This document shows positions 1-9,216 of a stretch of DNA of 64,000 nucleotides, piece by piece. The notes under the pieces were generated by a model. The model worked only from the letters and a program-made list of their open reading frames with translations. It was not told where the DNA came from and did not search any database. Positions within the stretch are counted from its first letter, which is position 1. Every line of letters begins with the position of its first letter. Source of the stretch: Pseudomonas sp. CFBP13508 (GTDB taxonomy: Bacteria; Pseudomonadota; Gammaproteobacteria; Pseudomonadales; Pseudomonadaceae); the NCBI RefSeq assembly GCF_005233515.1, contig NZ_QFZZ01000001.1, forward strand, positions 277,320 to 341,319, written 5' to 3'. The position numbers and the translations under genes are program-made.

Positions 1-136
1 GGTGCTGTTCACTTCCGGGCATACCCGCGACATCATTTCCCGCGACCACCAGCTCAGCCCCGATACGCATCTGCTCGGCAAACCCTACAGCCCGCAAGCT
101 TTACTGCAGATGATTTGCGAGGTGCTCGGCACCTGA
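1..136 (+). CDS. C-terminal end of a response-regulator receiver domain protein (partial)
   Basis: Only the last 44 codons are in the window, read from base 2 to a TGA at 134-136. The peptide contains LFTSGHTRD, then LLGKPYSP followed by a short amphipathic end. This matches the final beta-4/beta-5 part of a CheY-like receiver domain, with the conserved Lys in the KP pair. Proteins ending this way are usually hybrid histidine kinases or stand-alone response regulators, and the upstream part is outside the window. The next gene starts 38 bases downstream on the same strand. Receiver identity is fairly secure; the architecture of the whole protein is unknown. Confidence 0.75.
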   Translation, partial: VLFTSGHTRDIISRDHQLSPDTHLLGKPYSPQALLQMICEVLGT

Positions 137-174
137 TGCCGAGCGCTGCCCAGTTTTTCAATCAAGGCAGGCCG

Positions 175-2808
175 ATGATTTCCAAGCGCAATTCCAAAGC
201 ACCCGCCGGCATGGTTCGCGTGCGCGGCGCCCGCGAACATAACCTGAAGAACGTTGATGTCGATATTCTGCGCGATGCGCTGGTGGTGTTCACCGGCGTC
301 TCCGGTTCGGGCAAGTCGTCGCTGGCATTTTCCACGCTGTATGCCGAGGCCCAGCGGCGGTATTTCGAATCGGTGGCGCCGTACGCGCGGCGGTTGATCG
401 ATCAAGTCGGCGTGCCGGATGTCGATTCCATCGAAGGACTGCCGCCCGCCGTCGCTTTGCAACAGCAGCGTGGCACGCCCAGTGCGCGTTCATCGGTGGG
501 CAGCGTGACGACGCTGTCGAGCCTGATCCGCATGCTTTATTCCCGCGCCGGCAGTTACCCGCCGGGGCAGCCGATGTTGTATGCCGAAGACTTTTCACCG
601 AATACGCCGCAGGGCGCCTGCCCGGAGTGTCACGGACTTGGCCGCGTCTATGAAGTGACCGAAGCGCTGATGGTGCCGGACCCGAACCTGACCATCCGCC
701 AGCGCGCCGTGGCGTCCTGGCCTTTGGCGTGGCAGGGGCAGAACCTGCGCGACATCCTGGTGACCATGGGCATCGATGTCGACATTCCGTGGAAAAAACT
801 GCCGAAAAAGCAGCGCGACTGGATTCTCTTCACTGAAGAGACGCCGACGGTGCCGGTGTACGCCGGGCTGACCCCGGAAGAAACTCGCGTCGCCCTCAAG
901 CGCAAGATGGAACCGAGTTATCAGGGCACCTTCACCGGCGCCCGACGCTACATCCTGCACACCTTCACCCACTCGCAAAGTGCGCTGATGAAGAAGCGTG
1001 TTTCACAGTTCATGCGCGGCAGCCCGTGCCCATTGTGCGAGGGCAAACGGCTCAAGCGCGAGGCGTTGTCGGTGACCTTCGCCGGTTACGACATTGGCGA
1101 GTTGTCGCAGATGCCGTTGCTGCAAGTGGCCGAAGTGCTGCGGCCTGTAGCGGCGGCGAATTATCTGGAACAGACTGAGGAGAGCGGCGACACCCTCAGC
1201 CATGCGCAAACTCGCGAGGCGCGTCAGCAGCGGGTCGCCCATGGCGCCAGCGGGCATGCCAGCGCGCCGGACGTGCGCCACACGCCGAACCTGTCGCTGG
1301 AAAAACGCTTGGCGGCGCAACGCATTGCTGAGGATTTGCTGGAGCGGGTCAGCACCCTGACCGATCTCGGCCTGGGGTATCTGGCGCTGGAACGCAGTAC
1401 GCCGACGCTGTCGTCGGGCGAGTTGCAGCGTTTGCGCCTGGCCACGCAATTGGGTTCGCAGCTGTTCGGGGTGATTTATGTCCTGGACGAACCGTCTGCC
1501 GGTCTGCATCCGGCGGATGGCGAGGCGCTGTTCGAGGCGTTGCAGCGCTTGAAGGCTGACGGCAATACGCTGTTTGTGGTCGAGCACGATGTCGAAACCA
1601 TGCGCCGTGCCGACTGGCTGATTGACGTCGGCCCGGCGGCGGGCGAAAAGGGCGGCCGCGTGTTGTACAGCGGTCCGCCTGCGGGACTTGCTGATATTGC
1701 AGACTCGCAGACCCGCGCCTATCTGTTTGCCGAAAATCAACGCCCTGAGCGCGCCGCGCGCAAGGCGAGCGGATGGCTGAAGCTGGACGGCGTGACGCGC
1801 AACAACCTGAATAATCTCAGCGCCGAATTCCCCTTGGGCTGTTTCACCTCGGTGACCGGGGTGTCTGGCTCCGGCAAATCGAGTCTGGTCAGTCAGGCCT
1901 TGCTGGAACTGGTCGGCGCGCAGCTGGGCCGTCCGGTGGCCGAGGCAGAGTCAGAAGAACCGAGCCTGGAAGATGACACGCCGCCGCCCAGCACCGGGCA
2001 GATCAGCGCCGGCCTGGAGTCGATCAAACGGCTGGTGCAGGTGGACCAGAAACCGATCGGGCGTACACCGCGTTCCAATCTGGCCACCTATACCGGGCTG
2101 TTCGACAACGTGCGCAAGCTGTTTGCCGCGACACCCGAGGCGCAAGCGGCGGGCTATGACGCCGGGCAGTTTTCTTTCAACGTCGCCAAAGGCCGTTGCG
2201 CCACGTGCGAAGGAGAGGGGTTTGTCAGCGTTGAATTGCTGTTCATGCCCAGTGTGTATGCGCCATGCCCGACCTGTCATGGCGCGCGCTACAACCCGCA
2301 GACATTGGCGATTCTCTGGCAGGGCTTGAGCATCGCCCAGGTGCTGCAACTGACTGTCGATGAGGCGGTGTCGGTGTTTGCCGAGCAGGCAGGGATTCGT
2401 CGTTCGCTGGAAGTGCTGCGCGATATTGGTCTGGGTTATCTGCGTCTCGGGCAACCGGCCACGGAATTGTCCGGTGGCGAGGCGCAGCGGATCAAACTGG
2501 CGACCGAGTTGCAGCGCAGCCAGCGTGGCGCGACCTTGTATGTGTTGGATGAACCGACTACTGGATTGCATCCGCGAGATGTCGATCGATTGCTCGAGCA
2601 GCTGGATACGCTTGTGACGGCGGGGCACACGGTGATTGTCGTCGAGCACGAAATGCGTGTCGTCGCGCAGAGCGACTGGGTCATCGACATCGGCCCAGGA
2701 GCGGGCGATCAGGGCGGCAGGATAGTCGCCGCCGGCACACCGCAGAAAGTCGCCGCGAGCAAGAAGAGCAAGACTGCGCCGTTTCTGGCTCGGGCTTTGA
2801 GCCGATGA
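175..2808 (+). CDS. UvrA-like ABC ATPase (UvrA2 class, excinuclease subunit A paralogue)
   Basis: The protein has 877 residues from the ATG at 175, which is preceded by AAGGCAGG; an upstream in-frame start at 115 overlaps the previous gene and is less likely. It has two ABC ATPase modules. Each has a GVSGSGKS Walker A (near residues 40 and 565), an LSSGE or LSGGE signature, and a VLDEP Walker B. Four paired CxxC zinc-binding motifs are visible (CPECHG, CPLCEG, CATCEG, CPTCHG), as in UvrA. Canonical UvrA is about 940 residues, so the shorter length and the lengthy insert near residues 350-385 suggest the second UvrA class. That class is linked to damage tolerance or drug resistance rather than core nucleotide excision repair. 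Sure of the family, less so of the role. No uvrB or uvrC is nearby. Confidence 0.9.
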   Translation: MISKRNSKAPAGMVRVRGAREHNLKNVDVDILRDALVVFTGVSGSGKSSLAFSTLYAEAQRRYFESVAPYARRLIDQVGVPDVDSIEGLPPAVALQQQRGTPSARSSVGSVTTLSSLIRMLYSRAGSYPPGQPMLYAEDFSPNTPQGACPECHGLGRVYEVTEALMVPDPNLTIRQRAVASWPLAWQGQNLRDILVTMGIDVDIPWKKLPKKQRDWILFTEETPTVPVYAGLTPEETRVALKRKMEPSYQGTFTGARRYILHTFTHSQSALMKKRVSQFMRGSPCPLCEGKRLKREALSVTFAGYDIGELSQMPLLQVAEVLRPVAAANYLEQTEESGDTLSHAQTREARQQRVAHGASGHASAPDVRHTPNLSLEKRLAAQRIAEDLLERVSTLTDLGLGYLALERSTPTLSSGELQRLRLATQLGSQLFGVIYVLDEPSAGLHPADGEALFEALQRLKADGNTLFVVEHDVETMRRADWLIDVGPAAGEKGGRVLYSGPPAGLADIADSQTRAYLFAENQRPERAARKASGWLKLDGVTRNNLNNLSAEFPLGCFTSVTGVSGSGKSSLVSQALLELVGAQLGRPVAEAESEEPSLEDDTPPPSTGQISAGLESIKRLVQVDQKPIGRTPRSNLATYTGLFDNVRKLFAATPEAQAAGYDAGQFSFNVAKGRCATCEGEGFVSVELLFMPSVYAPCPTCHGARYNPQTLAILWQGLSIAQVLQLTVDEAVSVFAEQAGIRRSLEVLRDIGLGYLRLGQPATELSGGEAQRIKLATELQRSQRGATLYVLDEPTTGLHPRDVDRLLEQLDTLVTAGHTVIVVEHEMRVVAQSDWVIDIGPGAGDQGGRIVAAGTPQKVAASKKSKTAPFLARALSR

Positions 2809-2825
2809 TGGCAGCGACCTGCCGA

Positions 2826-3530
2826 ACGCCTTCGCGAGCAGGCTCGCTCCCACAGTTTTGCAGCCTGTACCCAGAAAGGTGGCCATCCCCGGATACCCTT
2901 GTGGGAGCGAGCCTGCTCGCGAAAGCGGAATGTCAGTCGCAGATGAGCTGACTGGACGAACGCCTTCGCGAGCAGGCTCGCTCCCACAGTTTTGCAGGCT
3001 GTACCCAATAAAGTGGTAACGCAGCAGACCCCTTGTGGGAACGAGCTTGCTCGCGAAAGCGGAGTGTCAGTCGCAGATGAACTGACTGGATGGACGCCTT
3101 CGCGAGCAGGCTCGCTCCCACAGTTTTGCAGGCTGTACCCAATAAAGTGGTAACGCAGCAGACCCCTTGTGGGAACGAGCTTGCTCGCGAAAGCGGTGTG
3201 TCAGTCGCAGATGAACTGACTGGATGGACGCCTTCGCGAGCAAGCTCGCTCCCACAGTTTTGCAGGCTGTACCCAATAAAGTGGTAACGCAGCAGACCCC
3301 CTGTGGGAGCGAGCCTGCTCGCGAAAGCGGAATGTCAGTCGCAGATGAATTGACTGGACGGACACCTTCGCGAGCAGGCTCGCTCCCACAGTTTTGAATG
3401 GTGTACCCAGACAGGTCGTCACACACCAGATCCCCTGTGGGAGCGAGCCTGCTCGCGAAAGCGGAATGTCAGTCGCAGATGAGCTGACTGGACGAACGCT
3501 TTCGCGAGCAGGCTCGCTCCTATACGGGGG
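2826..3530. repeat. Tandem array of REP doublets (REPIN/BIME), exact 134-bp period
   Basis: The junction ACGCCTTCGCGAGCAGG (or a one- or two-base variant) begins at 2826, 2960, 3094, 3228, 3362 and 3496, so the period is exactly 134 bp five times running. Each unit holds two inverted REP palindromes (GTGGGAGCGAGCCTGCTCGC and its complement). They are separated by a short core with TGTCAGTCGCAGATGA, then a spacer of about 44 bp (GTTTTGCAGGCTGTACCC and following). Neighbouring units differ by few substitutions and no indels; the last right-hand REP is degenerate. It fills the whole gap between the UvrA-like gene and the convergent sensor-kinase operon. Short apparent reading frames here are translated repeats. 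Confidence 0.95.
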
Positions 3531-3542
3531 ATGTGTGTCAGT

Positions 3543-5486
3543 TCAGGCGCCATCCAGCGTGCGGCGGACCTTGTCGAGCAGTTCGCTGATCTGGAACGGT
3601 TTGACCAGCATGTCCATGCCGGTGCCAAGGAAGACCTGACGGTTGAGCGCGGTTTCGGCGTAGCCGGTCATGAACAGGATCGGCAGCCCTTCGTGCCAGC
3701 CACGGGCAACATCCGCCAGTTCACGGCCGCTCATGCGCGGCAGGCCGACGTCGGTCAGCAGCAGGTCGATCGACGGGTCGTTCTGCAAGCGCTCCAGCGC
3801 CGATTCGATATCCGCCGCTTGCGTGCAGCGATAGCCGGCATCTTCCAGCACTTCGGTGACGAACAAGCGCACCGTGGCCATGTCCTCGACGATCAGCACA
3901 TGCTCGCCACTGCCTTTGGCATCAGGCACGGGCGCAGGCGCGTCGGCCCCGGTCGGGTCGTTGGTGCCGGGCAGCATGATGGTCACTTCGGTGCCACGCC
4001 GGGCGACGCTGCGAATGTGCGCATCACCGCCCGACTGACGGGCAAAACCGTAAATCGTCGACAGACCAAGCCCAGTGCCCTGACCCAACGGCTTGGTGGT
4101 GAAAAACGGTTCGAAAACCTTGTCGATCACGTTGTGTTCGATGCCGGTGCCGTCGTCGCGTACCGACAATGCCACGTACGCGCCATCGGCCAGATTCGGA
4201 TCGCCGTGGGAATAAGCGGCGTAAGTATTGACCCAGATATTGCCGCCGGAGGGCAGGGCATCGCGGGCGTTGATCACCAGGTTGAGCACGGCGCTTTCCA
4301 GCTGCACCGGGTCGACCAGCGCAATTGCCGGTTTGTTGGTCAGTTCAAGCTTGAGGGTGATGCGCTCGCCGATGGTGCGCACCAGCAATTCTTCCAGCGA
4401 GCGGACATGCTCGTTGATGTCCACCGGCCGTGTATCGAGCGGCTGCTGGCGGGCAAATGCCAGCAGACGATGGGTCAGCGAGGCCGCGCTCATCGCTGAG
4501 TTCAGTGCAGCTTCGGTGTAGAACTGCACCTTGTCCAGACGCTCATCGGCCACGCGTTTCTGGATCAGTTCCAGACTGGTGATGATCCCGGTCAGCAGGT
4601 TGTTGAAGTCGTGGGCGATACCGCCGGTGAGCTTGCCCAGTGCATCCATTTTCTGCACTTGCAGCAATTGCGCTTCGGCATGCACGCGTTCGGCGACTTC
4701 CTTGGCCAGCTGCGTGGTGGTGTCATCCAGCCGCGCCAGGTGCGAGCGCTCGCGGTGGCGGTGTTCGGTGACATCCTCGACGAACACCAGGCTCAGCTCT
4801 GGCGTGCGATACGGCGATATCTGCCATTGCGTCTCGCGAATCTCGCCCTGCACGCGCATGTTCAGCGTGCCTTTCCAGCGCTCGCCATCGACCAGGCGCA
4901 GACGCAGTTCATCGAGGATCGAAGATTGATCATCGGCGAAACATTCACGCAGCGCCTGCGCGTCGCGGTTATCGACGATCAACTGGGCAAAGGCATGGTT
5001 GCATTCATGCACTTTGAGACTGGCATCGAGCACGGCGATCGGCGCCGAGACGTTGGCGAAAATCTCGCGGAAGCGCGCCTCGCTTTCACGCAGGGCATTT
5101 TCCGTATCGCGCACCCGCAGCAGGGTACGCAGCGTCGCCAGCAGCACATCGGGGTCAACCGGGTGAATCAGATAGGCATCGGCGCCCGCGTTGAGGCCGG
5201 TGATGATGTCGCCGGTCTGGATCGACGCCGCTGACACATGAATCACCGGCAGCAGCGCAGTGCGCGGGTCGGCGCGCAACAGGCGGACGATGTCGAAACC
5301 GCTCATGTCCGGCAGGTTGACGTCGAGGATCAACGCATCGAGGGCTTCGCTCTCGATCAGGGCCAGGCCGTCGCTGCCGGTGCCGGCTTCGAGCACCGTG
5401 TAGCCATGGCGCTCCAGGCGTCGGCGCAGGGCGTAACGGGTGGCGACGTTGTCATCGACGATCAACAGGCGGATGTCACGATTCAT
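3543..5486 (-). CDS. Hybrid histidine kinase with N- and C-terminal receiver domains
   Basis: The protein has 647 residues from the ATG at 5486, which overlaps the upstream gene end by 11 bases; an in-frame start at 5525 is further into that gene. Domains in order: receiver 1 (about 1-120, LILDVNLPDMSG), a PAS-like segment (about 135-245), a HisKA helix with GGIAHDFNNLLTG (His near 291), an HATPase_c domain (DDGTGI, GQGTGLGLSTIYG), and receiver 2 (about 530-645, LLTDVGLPRMSG and VKPF). Receiver 1 has LIHPVDP where receivers normally have a Lys before the Pro, so its switch may be altered. No membrane segment is seen, so it is cytosolic. It is the last gene of the stressosome operon and probably part of its output. 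DNA targets and final output are unknown. Confidence 0.9.
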   Translation of the reverse strand: MNRDIRLLIVDDNVATRYALRRRLERHGYTVLEAGTGSDGLALIESEALDALILDVNLPDMSGFDIVRLLRADPRTALLPVIHVSAASIQTGDIITGLNAGADAYLIHPVDPDVLLATLRTLLRVRDTENALRESEARFREIFANVSAPIAVLDASLKVHECNHAFAQLIVDNRDAQALRECFADDQSSILDELRLRLVDGERWKGTLNMRVQGEIRETQWQISPYRTPELSLVFVEDVTEHRHRERSHLARLDDTTTQLAKEVAERVHAEAQLLQVQKMDALGKLTGGIAHDFNNLLTGIITSLELIQKRVADERLDKVQFYTEAALNSAMSAASLTHRLLAFARQQPLDTRPVDINEHVRSLEELLVRTIGERITLKLELTNKPAIALVDPVQLESAVLNLVINARDALPSGGNIWVNTYAAYSHGDPNLADGAYVALSVRDDGTGIEHNVIDKVFEPFFTTKPLGQGTGLGLSTIYGFARQSGGDAHIRSVARRGTEVTIMLPGTNDPTGADAPAPVPDAKGSGEHVLIVEDMATVRLFVTEVLEDAGYRCTQAADIESALERLQNDPSIDLLLTDVGLPRMSGRELADVARGWHEGLPILFMTGYAETALNRQVFLGTGMDMLVKPFQISELLDKVRRTLDGA

Positions 5487-6351
5487 CGACGTTCTCCAGA
5501 GCGATCGCCAGCGGGATGATGACAAAGAACGTCGAGCCGACGCCCGGCGTACTGTCTACCCCGACTTCACCGCCGAGCAGGGCGGCGAAACGCTTGCACA
5601 GTGACAGGCCCAGACCGGTGCCGCGCAGACGTTTCTGCAATGGCGAATCGACTTGGGAGAAGTCTTCGAACAGCGTGTCATGCAGCTCGGCCGCGATGCC
5701 GATGCCGGTGTCGCTGACGGCAAAGCGCACCTTGTCTTCACCTTCCAGTCGCGCCGACACGCGCACTTCGCCACGGGTGGTGAATTTCAGCGAGTTGGAA
5801 ATGAAGTTGCGCAGGATCTGCCCGAGCTTCTTGTCATCGGTATACAGGCGCGGCAGGCCCAGCGGCTCTTCGAAGATCAGATCCACCGCCGAAGCATCGA
5901 CGATTGGCCGGAACATCCCGCGCAGGGCCGAAAACAGGTCGAACATGTCGAACCAGGCCGGCGAGATGCTGATGCGCCCGGCTTCGATCTTCGCCAGATC
6001 GAGCAGGTCATCAACCATGTCGCTGAGCTCGCGGGCAGCGGTGCTGACGAAGGCTACCTGCTTGTGCTGTTCAGGGCTGAGCGGGCCGTCCAGTTCGTCA
6101 GCGAGCAGACTGTTGATGCTCAGGATCGAGCCCAACGGCGTACGAAATTCGTGGCTCATGTACGACAGGAAGCGGCTTTTCAGATCCGATGCCTGACGCA
6201 GTTCTTCAGCCTGAGTGTCGAGCTCGGCGTACAGCGCCAGCACGCCCTGGTTGGTTTCATCGAGCTCTTCGCGCAGGGCAGTGGTTTCGCGCTGCAACTG
6301 AGCGATGAGCGCCGCCTGTTCAGCAGGGCTCAGGGTTGTCGATTCAGCCAT
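5476..6351 (-). CDS. Cytosolic sensor histidine kinase of the stressosome operon
   Basis: The protein has 291 residues from the ATG at 6351, overlapping the phosphatase gene by 8 bases; a start at 6369 is possible but less well placed. The first 60 residues are a Gln/Glu/Leu-rich predicted coiled coil. Then comes a HisKA segment with SYMSHEFRTPLG (His67) and an HATPase_c domain with N, G1 and G2 boxes (NSLKFT, DTGIGI, GTGLGLSLCKRF). There is no transmembrane segment or PAS domain, so the input is probably a protein partner held through the coiled coil. The hybrid kinase directly downstream overlaps it by 11 bases and its receiver 1 is a plausible phosphoryl acceptor; this pairing is inference. 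Confidence 0.9.
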   Translation of the reverse strand: MAESTTLSPAEQAALIAQLQRETTALREELDETNQGVLALYAELDTQAEELRQASDLKSRFLSYMSHEFRTPLGSILSINSLLADELDGPLSPEQHKQVAFVSTAARELSDMVDDLLDLAKIEAGRISISPAWFDMFDLFSALRGMFRPIVDASAVDLIFEEPLGLPRLYTDDKKLGQILRNFISNSLKFTTRGEVRVSARLEGEDKVRFAVSDTGIGIAAELHDTLFEDFSQVDSPLQKRLRGTGLGLSLCKRFAALLGGEVGVDSTPGVGSTFFVIIPLAIALENVDES

Positions 6352-7363
6352 GGGCGGCCTCCAGATCAACGACCAGCACCGTCACGTCATCGCGACCGCG
6401 ACAGAAGTCGCGGTGCAGGACGCTGGCTATCACGGACGGATGGCGATGCACCAGGCCGGGGTAGTCTTTGAGATTCCAACGGGACTGTAAACCGTCGCTG
6501 TACATGATCAATAAATGTCCGTTCACGTGAGCATAGTCAAAGGGTTTGGCTTTACGGTACTGGCCGCCAACGATACCGGGGTGCGAGGCCAGGCCACGGG
6601 ATTTGCCAGCCTCGAGCAGACTGGCGCCAATGTTACCGACACCGGCGAACGTCAGGCCATCGCGCTGGCTGTCGAACTGCGCGAAAGCGACCGCGCCGCC
6701 GCGGGTGCCGAGCATTTCCTGATGCAGGTCTTCCATCAATACCACAGGATCGGCAAACGGCGCCCGCGCGAATGCCTGAGCCCCGGCCAGGCCGGCACGT
6801 TCGGCGTCCTCGCCATGGCCGAGGCCATCGACCACCAGCGCGCTGATCCGCGAACCTTCATACGCCAGATGCCAGACATCACCGCAGGCCGGATCGGCAT
6901 GCAGCGAATGCTGGCTGACCCCGAAGCGGATATCCGCCTGACGATCGCTGCGCGCAAAGATCCGCGCCAGCAACACCGCGCCACGGTGGTCGGCGTAGAC
7001 ATCGAAGACATTGGTTTGCCGAGATACGGCGCCGAGGCCGATGCCCTGCGTACCGCCAGTGGAAAAGCCATCGGCCAGACAGGCATCCAGATCAAAGCCC
7101 TGCGCCCGATCCACGGTCTGCATTTCGATGCCGAAACCATTATCCGGCCGAGTCAGCACACGCAGGTGAAACTCTCCGCGCTGGGCATGCTTGAGCACGT
7201 TGCTCGCCAGTTCCGTCGCGACCAGTGCCACGCGGCCGGCATCGTTTTCGTCGAAGCCATGCTGCTCGGCGAGTTTCTGCGCGGTGCGCCGGGCGTGGCC
7301 GATCTGGCTGCTGTCCTCGATCGGCAGAACCTGGGTCAACGACCCGGTGATATTCATGTCCAT
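6344..7363 (-). CDS. Fusion of an RsbT/RsbW-type ATPase domain and a SpoIIE/PP2C phosphatase (RsbX-like role)
   Basis: The protein has 339 residues. The N-terminal 130 residues resemble GHKL anti-sigma kinases, with VATELASNVLKHA as N-box. The C-terminal 200 residues are a PP2C/SpoIIE phosphatase, with GDVWH, VVDGLGHGEDAE and GRDDVTVLVVDL supplying the metal-binding Asp residues. In stressosome loci such a phosphatase (RsbX in Bacillus) removes the phosphates that RsbT puts on RsbR and RsbS and so resets the complex. The start could be 7363 or the second ATG at 7357, which would give a 4-base ATGA overlap with the RsbT gene. Fusion of kinase-like and phosphatase domains in one chain is common in Gram-negative stressosome modules, but the activity of the ATPase half here is untested. 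Confidence 0.88.
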   Translation of the reverse strand: MDMNITGSLTQVLPIEDSSQIGHARRTAQKLAEQHGFDENDAGRVALVATELASNVLKHAQRGEFHLRVLTRPDNGFGIEMQTVDRAQGFDLDACLADGFSTGGTQGIGLGAVSRQTNVFDVYADHRGAVLLARIFARSDRQADIRFGVSQHSLHADPACGDVWHLAYEGSRISALVVDGLGHGEDAERAGLAGAQAFARAPFADPVVLMEDLHQEMLGTRGGAVAFAQFDSQRDGLTFAGVGNIGASLLEAGKSRGLASHPGIVGGQYRKAKPFDYAHVNGHLLIMYSDGLQSRWNLKDYPGLVHRHPSVIASVLHRDFCRGRDDVTVLVVDLEAAHG

Positions 7364-7758
7364 CGTGTGATCGTAATGCGCGTGCCTTTGCCGGGCTCAG
7401 TGTCGAGTTCGAATTCATTGACCAGGCGCTTGGCGCCGGTCAGGCCGAGGCCTAGTCCGCTGCCGGAAGTCCAGCCGTCGGTCATCGCCAGTTTGATGTC
7501 GGGGATGCCCGGGCCTTCGTCGCGGAACGTGATGCGCAAACCGACCCGGCCGTTTTCCTCGAGGATCTGCCAGTCCATGTCGCCGCCGCCGCCATAGACC
7601 ATGGTGTTACGCGCCAGCTCGCTGACGGCGGTGACCAGTTTGGTCAGGTCGATCAGGCGCATGCCGCATTCGGTGGCGAGCTTGCGCGTGGTCTGGCGCG
7701 CCAGTACCACGTCCTGTTCGATCAGGATGGGTTGAGTACCACTGCTGCGTACGGTCAT
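7354..7758 (-). CDS. RsbT-like serine/threonine kinase (stressosome switch protein)
   Basis: The protein has 134 residues and consists of a single GHKL ATPase fold. Visible motifs are VTAVSELARNTMVYGGGG (N-box), RDEGPGIPD (G1) and GSGLGLGLTGAKRL (G2), the pattern of RsbT. In Bacillus, RsbT phosphorylates the STAS proteins RsbR and RsbS, is then released from the stressosome and switches on a downstream partner. It overlaps the RsbS gene by ATGA and is followed by the phosphatase with a 4- or 10-base overlap, so stoichiometric co-expression is likely. No sigma-B or RsbU homologue is in the window, so the partner activated by released RsbT is not known. The two kinases downstream are candidates. 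Confidence 0.92.
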   Translation of the reverse strand: MTVRSSGTQPILIEQDVVLARQTTRKLATECGMRLIDLTKLVTAVSELARNTMVYGGGGDMDWQILEENGRVGLRITFRDEGPGIPDIKLAMTDGWTSGSGLGLGLTGAKRLVNEFELDTEPGKGTRITITRWT

Positions 7759-8117
7759 TGCAGGCGTACTCGATCCTGCAGCAGTTTCATTCCGCGTTCG
7801 ACGTTGAGGGCGGTGCTGACGCCCGGCAAGGTCATGCCCAGCTCAACGAGCGTGATCGCCACCGCCGGTTGCATGCCGACCAGCACGGTTTCGGCGTCCA
7901 TGATTTTCGACAACCCCGAGATGGTGCCGATCATGCGCCCGATGAACGAGTCGACCATGTCCAGTGCGGAAATGTCGATCAGCACACCACGGGCCGAGGT
8001 CCGGCTGATGCGCTCGGACAGATCGTCCTGCAGGGTCATGGCGAGCTGGTCGTGCATGTCGACCTGAATGGTCACCAGCAGCAAATCGCCCATTTGAAGA
8101 ATCGGAATACGTTCCAT
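7755..8117 (-). CDS. RsbS-like STAS domain protein (stressosome scaffold)
   Basis: The protein has 120 residues from the ATG at 8117, two bases after the RsbR gene ends. It is a minimal STAS domain: GDLLLVTIQVDMHD at the start, then VLIDISALDMVDSFIGRM, where the Ser of VDSFIGR corresponds to the RsbT-phosphorylated serine of Bacillus RsbS. With RsbR it forms the icosahedral stressosome core that holds RsbT. Its stop overlaps the RsbT start by ATGA. A much longer in-frame extension upstream, to about 8474, overlaps the RsbR gene and is non-coding in character, so I reject it. Confidence 0.92.
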   Translation of the reverse strand: MERIPILQMGDLLLVTIQVDMHDQLAMTLQDDLSERISRTSARGVLIDISALDMVDSFIGRMIGTISGLSKIMDAETVLVGMQPAVAITLVELGMTLPGVSTALNVERGMKLLQDRVRLQ

Positions 8118-8119
8118 GG

Positions 8120-8971
8120 TCAAGCCGTCTTGACGAGGCTGACACCCAAGCGGGTCAAGGCCAGTTTCAATGCGTCGGCCAGATTGGCCTTGGTGACTAC
8201 GCCTTGCAGATCCAGACCCAGGTGAACGATGGTCTGGGCGATCTGCGGACGCACGCCACTGATGATGCAATCGGCGCCCATCAGGCGAATCGCGGTCACG
8301 GTCTTCAGCAGGTGCTGGGCGACCAGGGTGTCGACGGTCGGCACGCCGGTGATGTCGATGATGGCGATCTCGGAACCGGTGTCGACGATGCGTTGCAGCA
8401 GCGATTCCATGACTACCTGGGTGCGTTGCGAATCGAGGGTGCCGATCATTGGCAGGGCGAGGACGCCATCCCACAGCTTGACCACCGGCGTCGACAGTTC
8501 CAGCAATTCTTCCTGCTGACGCTTGATCACCGCTTCGCGGGATTTCTGGAAGGTGCCGATGGTGTGCATGCCGACCGTATCGAGCAGTTCGGAAACTTCC
8601 AGCAGTTGCTCGGCGAGCAGTGCCGGCTGGTCCTGATAATGGTTTTGCAGCAGGGCGAACAGCGGACCTTTCAACGCGAAGATGAAGTTGGCGGTTTGCT
8701 GGGAATCCTGGCCGAGCAGGGCGCGGCTCTGCGACAGTTTTTCAAGGAACTGACGGGTATCTTCCCAACCTGCGGCGGCAATCTTGCTGCCGTTGCCGTT
8801 TTCCAGACCGGCCAGCAGCAGGGAGAGCAAGTCGCGGGTTTGCTGAGCGAGGTCGTGTTCTTTGAGATTGCGCGTGGCGCCGCTGGCTTCGAGGCGTTTG
8901 GTCCATTCGCTCAGCAGATGAGCCTGGTTGTTCCTGATTGCTTCAACTGTGCTGTTCTGCAGTGCTGCCAT
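8120..8971 (-). CDS. RsbR-like stressosome sensor (RsbRD-type N-terminus plus STAS)
   Basis: The protein has 283 residues. Residues 1-150 form a helical, globin-like RsbRD-type sensory region with no obvious cofactor site. Residues 165-275 are a STAS domain containing IAIIDITGVPTVDTLVAQHL; the Thr residues in this segment correspond to the RsbT-phosphorylated position of RsbR. It is the first gene of the six-gene minus-strand operon (rsbR-rsbS-rsbT-phosphatase-kinase-hybrid kinase), all spaced by 2 bases or overlapping. Upstream GGAG lies about 10 bases before the ATG. The signal it senses cannot be read from the sequence. Confidence 0.9.
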   Translation of the reverse strand: MAALQNSTVEAIRNNQAHLLSEWTKRLEASGATRNLKEHDLAQQTRDLLSLLLAGLENGNGSKIAAAGWEDTRQFLEKLSQSRALLGQDSQQTANFIFALKGPLFALLQNHYQDQPALLAEQLLEVSELLDTVGMHTIGTFQKSREAVIKRQQEELLELSTPVVKLWDGVLALPMIGTLDSQRTQVVMESLLQRIVDTGSEIAIIDITGVPTVDTLVAQHLLKTVTAIRLMGADCIISGVRPQIAQTIVHLGLDLQGVVTKANLADALKLALTRLGVSLVKTA

Positions 8972-9216
8972 GTGCGTGTCGCTCCGTTACGTATAGGGGC
9001 CGGCTCAGCGAAATGACCGGCGCGAATTGACTGACATTTGCCGCTTGAAATAGTTGTTCACCCAGCGGCGAATTTTTCTGCCTGCCGCGTCGAACGCCCC
9101 GCTAACTCTAGTCGGCGTGGCAGCAGGCAACGATGTTTTGAACGAATCTGCGGCGTCAGGCTTCGAATCTGCATGCCCGACGTTTTCCAGTCGTGCTGGA
9201 AGAAGGAGGCAGGACT
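8972..9216. promoter_or_regulatory. Divergent intergenic region of the stressosome operon and a small gene
   Basis: This stretch of 245 bases separates the rsbR-like start (minus) from the small acidic protein (plus). It must hold both promoters. On the minus strand CCTATACG lies about 25 bases before the rsbR ATG and could be a -10 element, but I see no convincing -35 partner. No operator palindrome, RNA gene or further coding sequence is evident. Confidence 0.4.

Noticed and set aside
2709..3426. Several short minus-strand frames such as MGTACKTVGASLLAK
   Set aside because: They are translations of the REP array and repeat identical peptides; not genes.
2826..3530. CRISPR-like regular repeats
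   Set aside because: The unit is 134 bp with inverted REP pairs, and the 44-bp spacers are near identical to each other, unlike CRISPR spacers; there are no cas genes.
3531..4499. 322-codon open frame on the plus strand
   Set aside because: It is antisense to the receiver and ATPase domains of the hybrid kinase, with no ribosome site or known motif.
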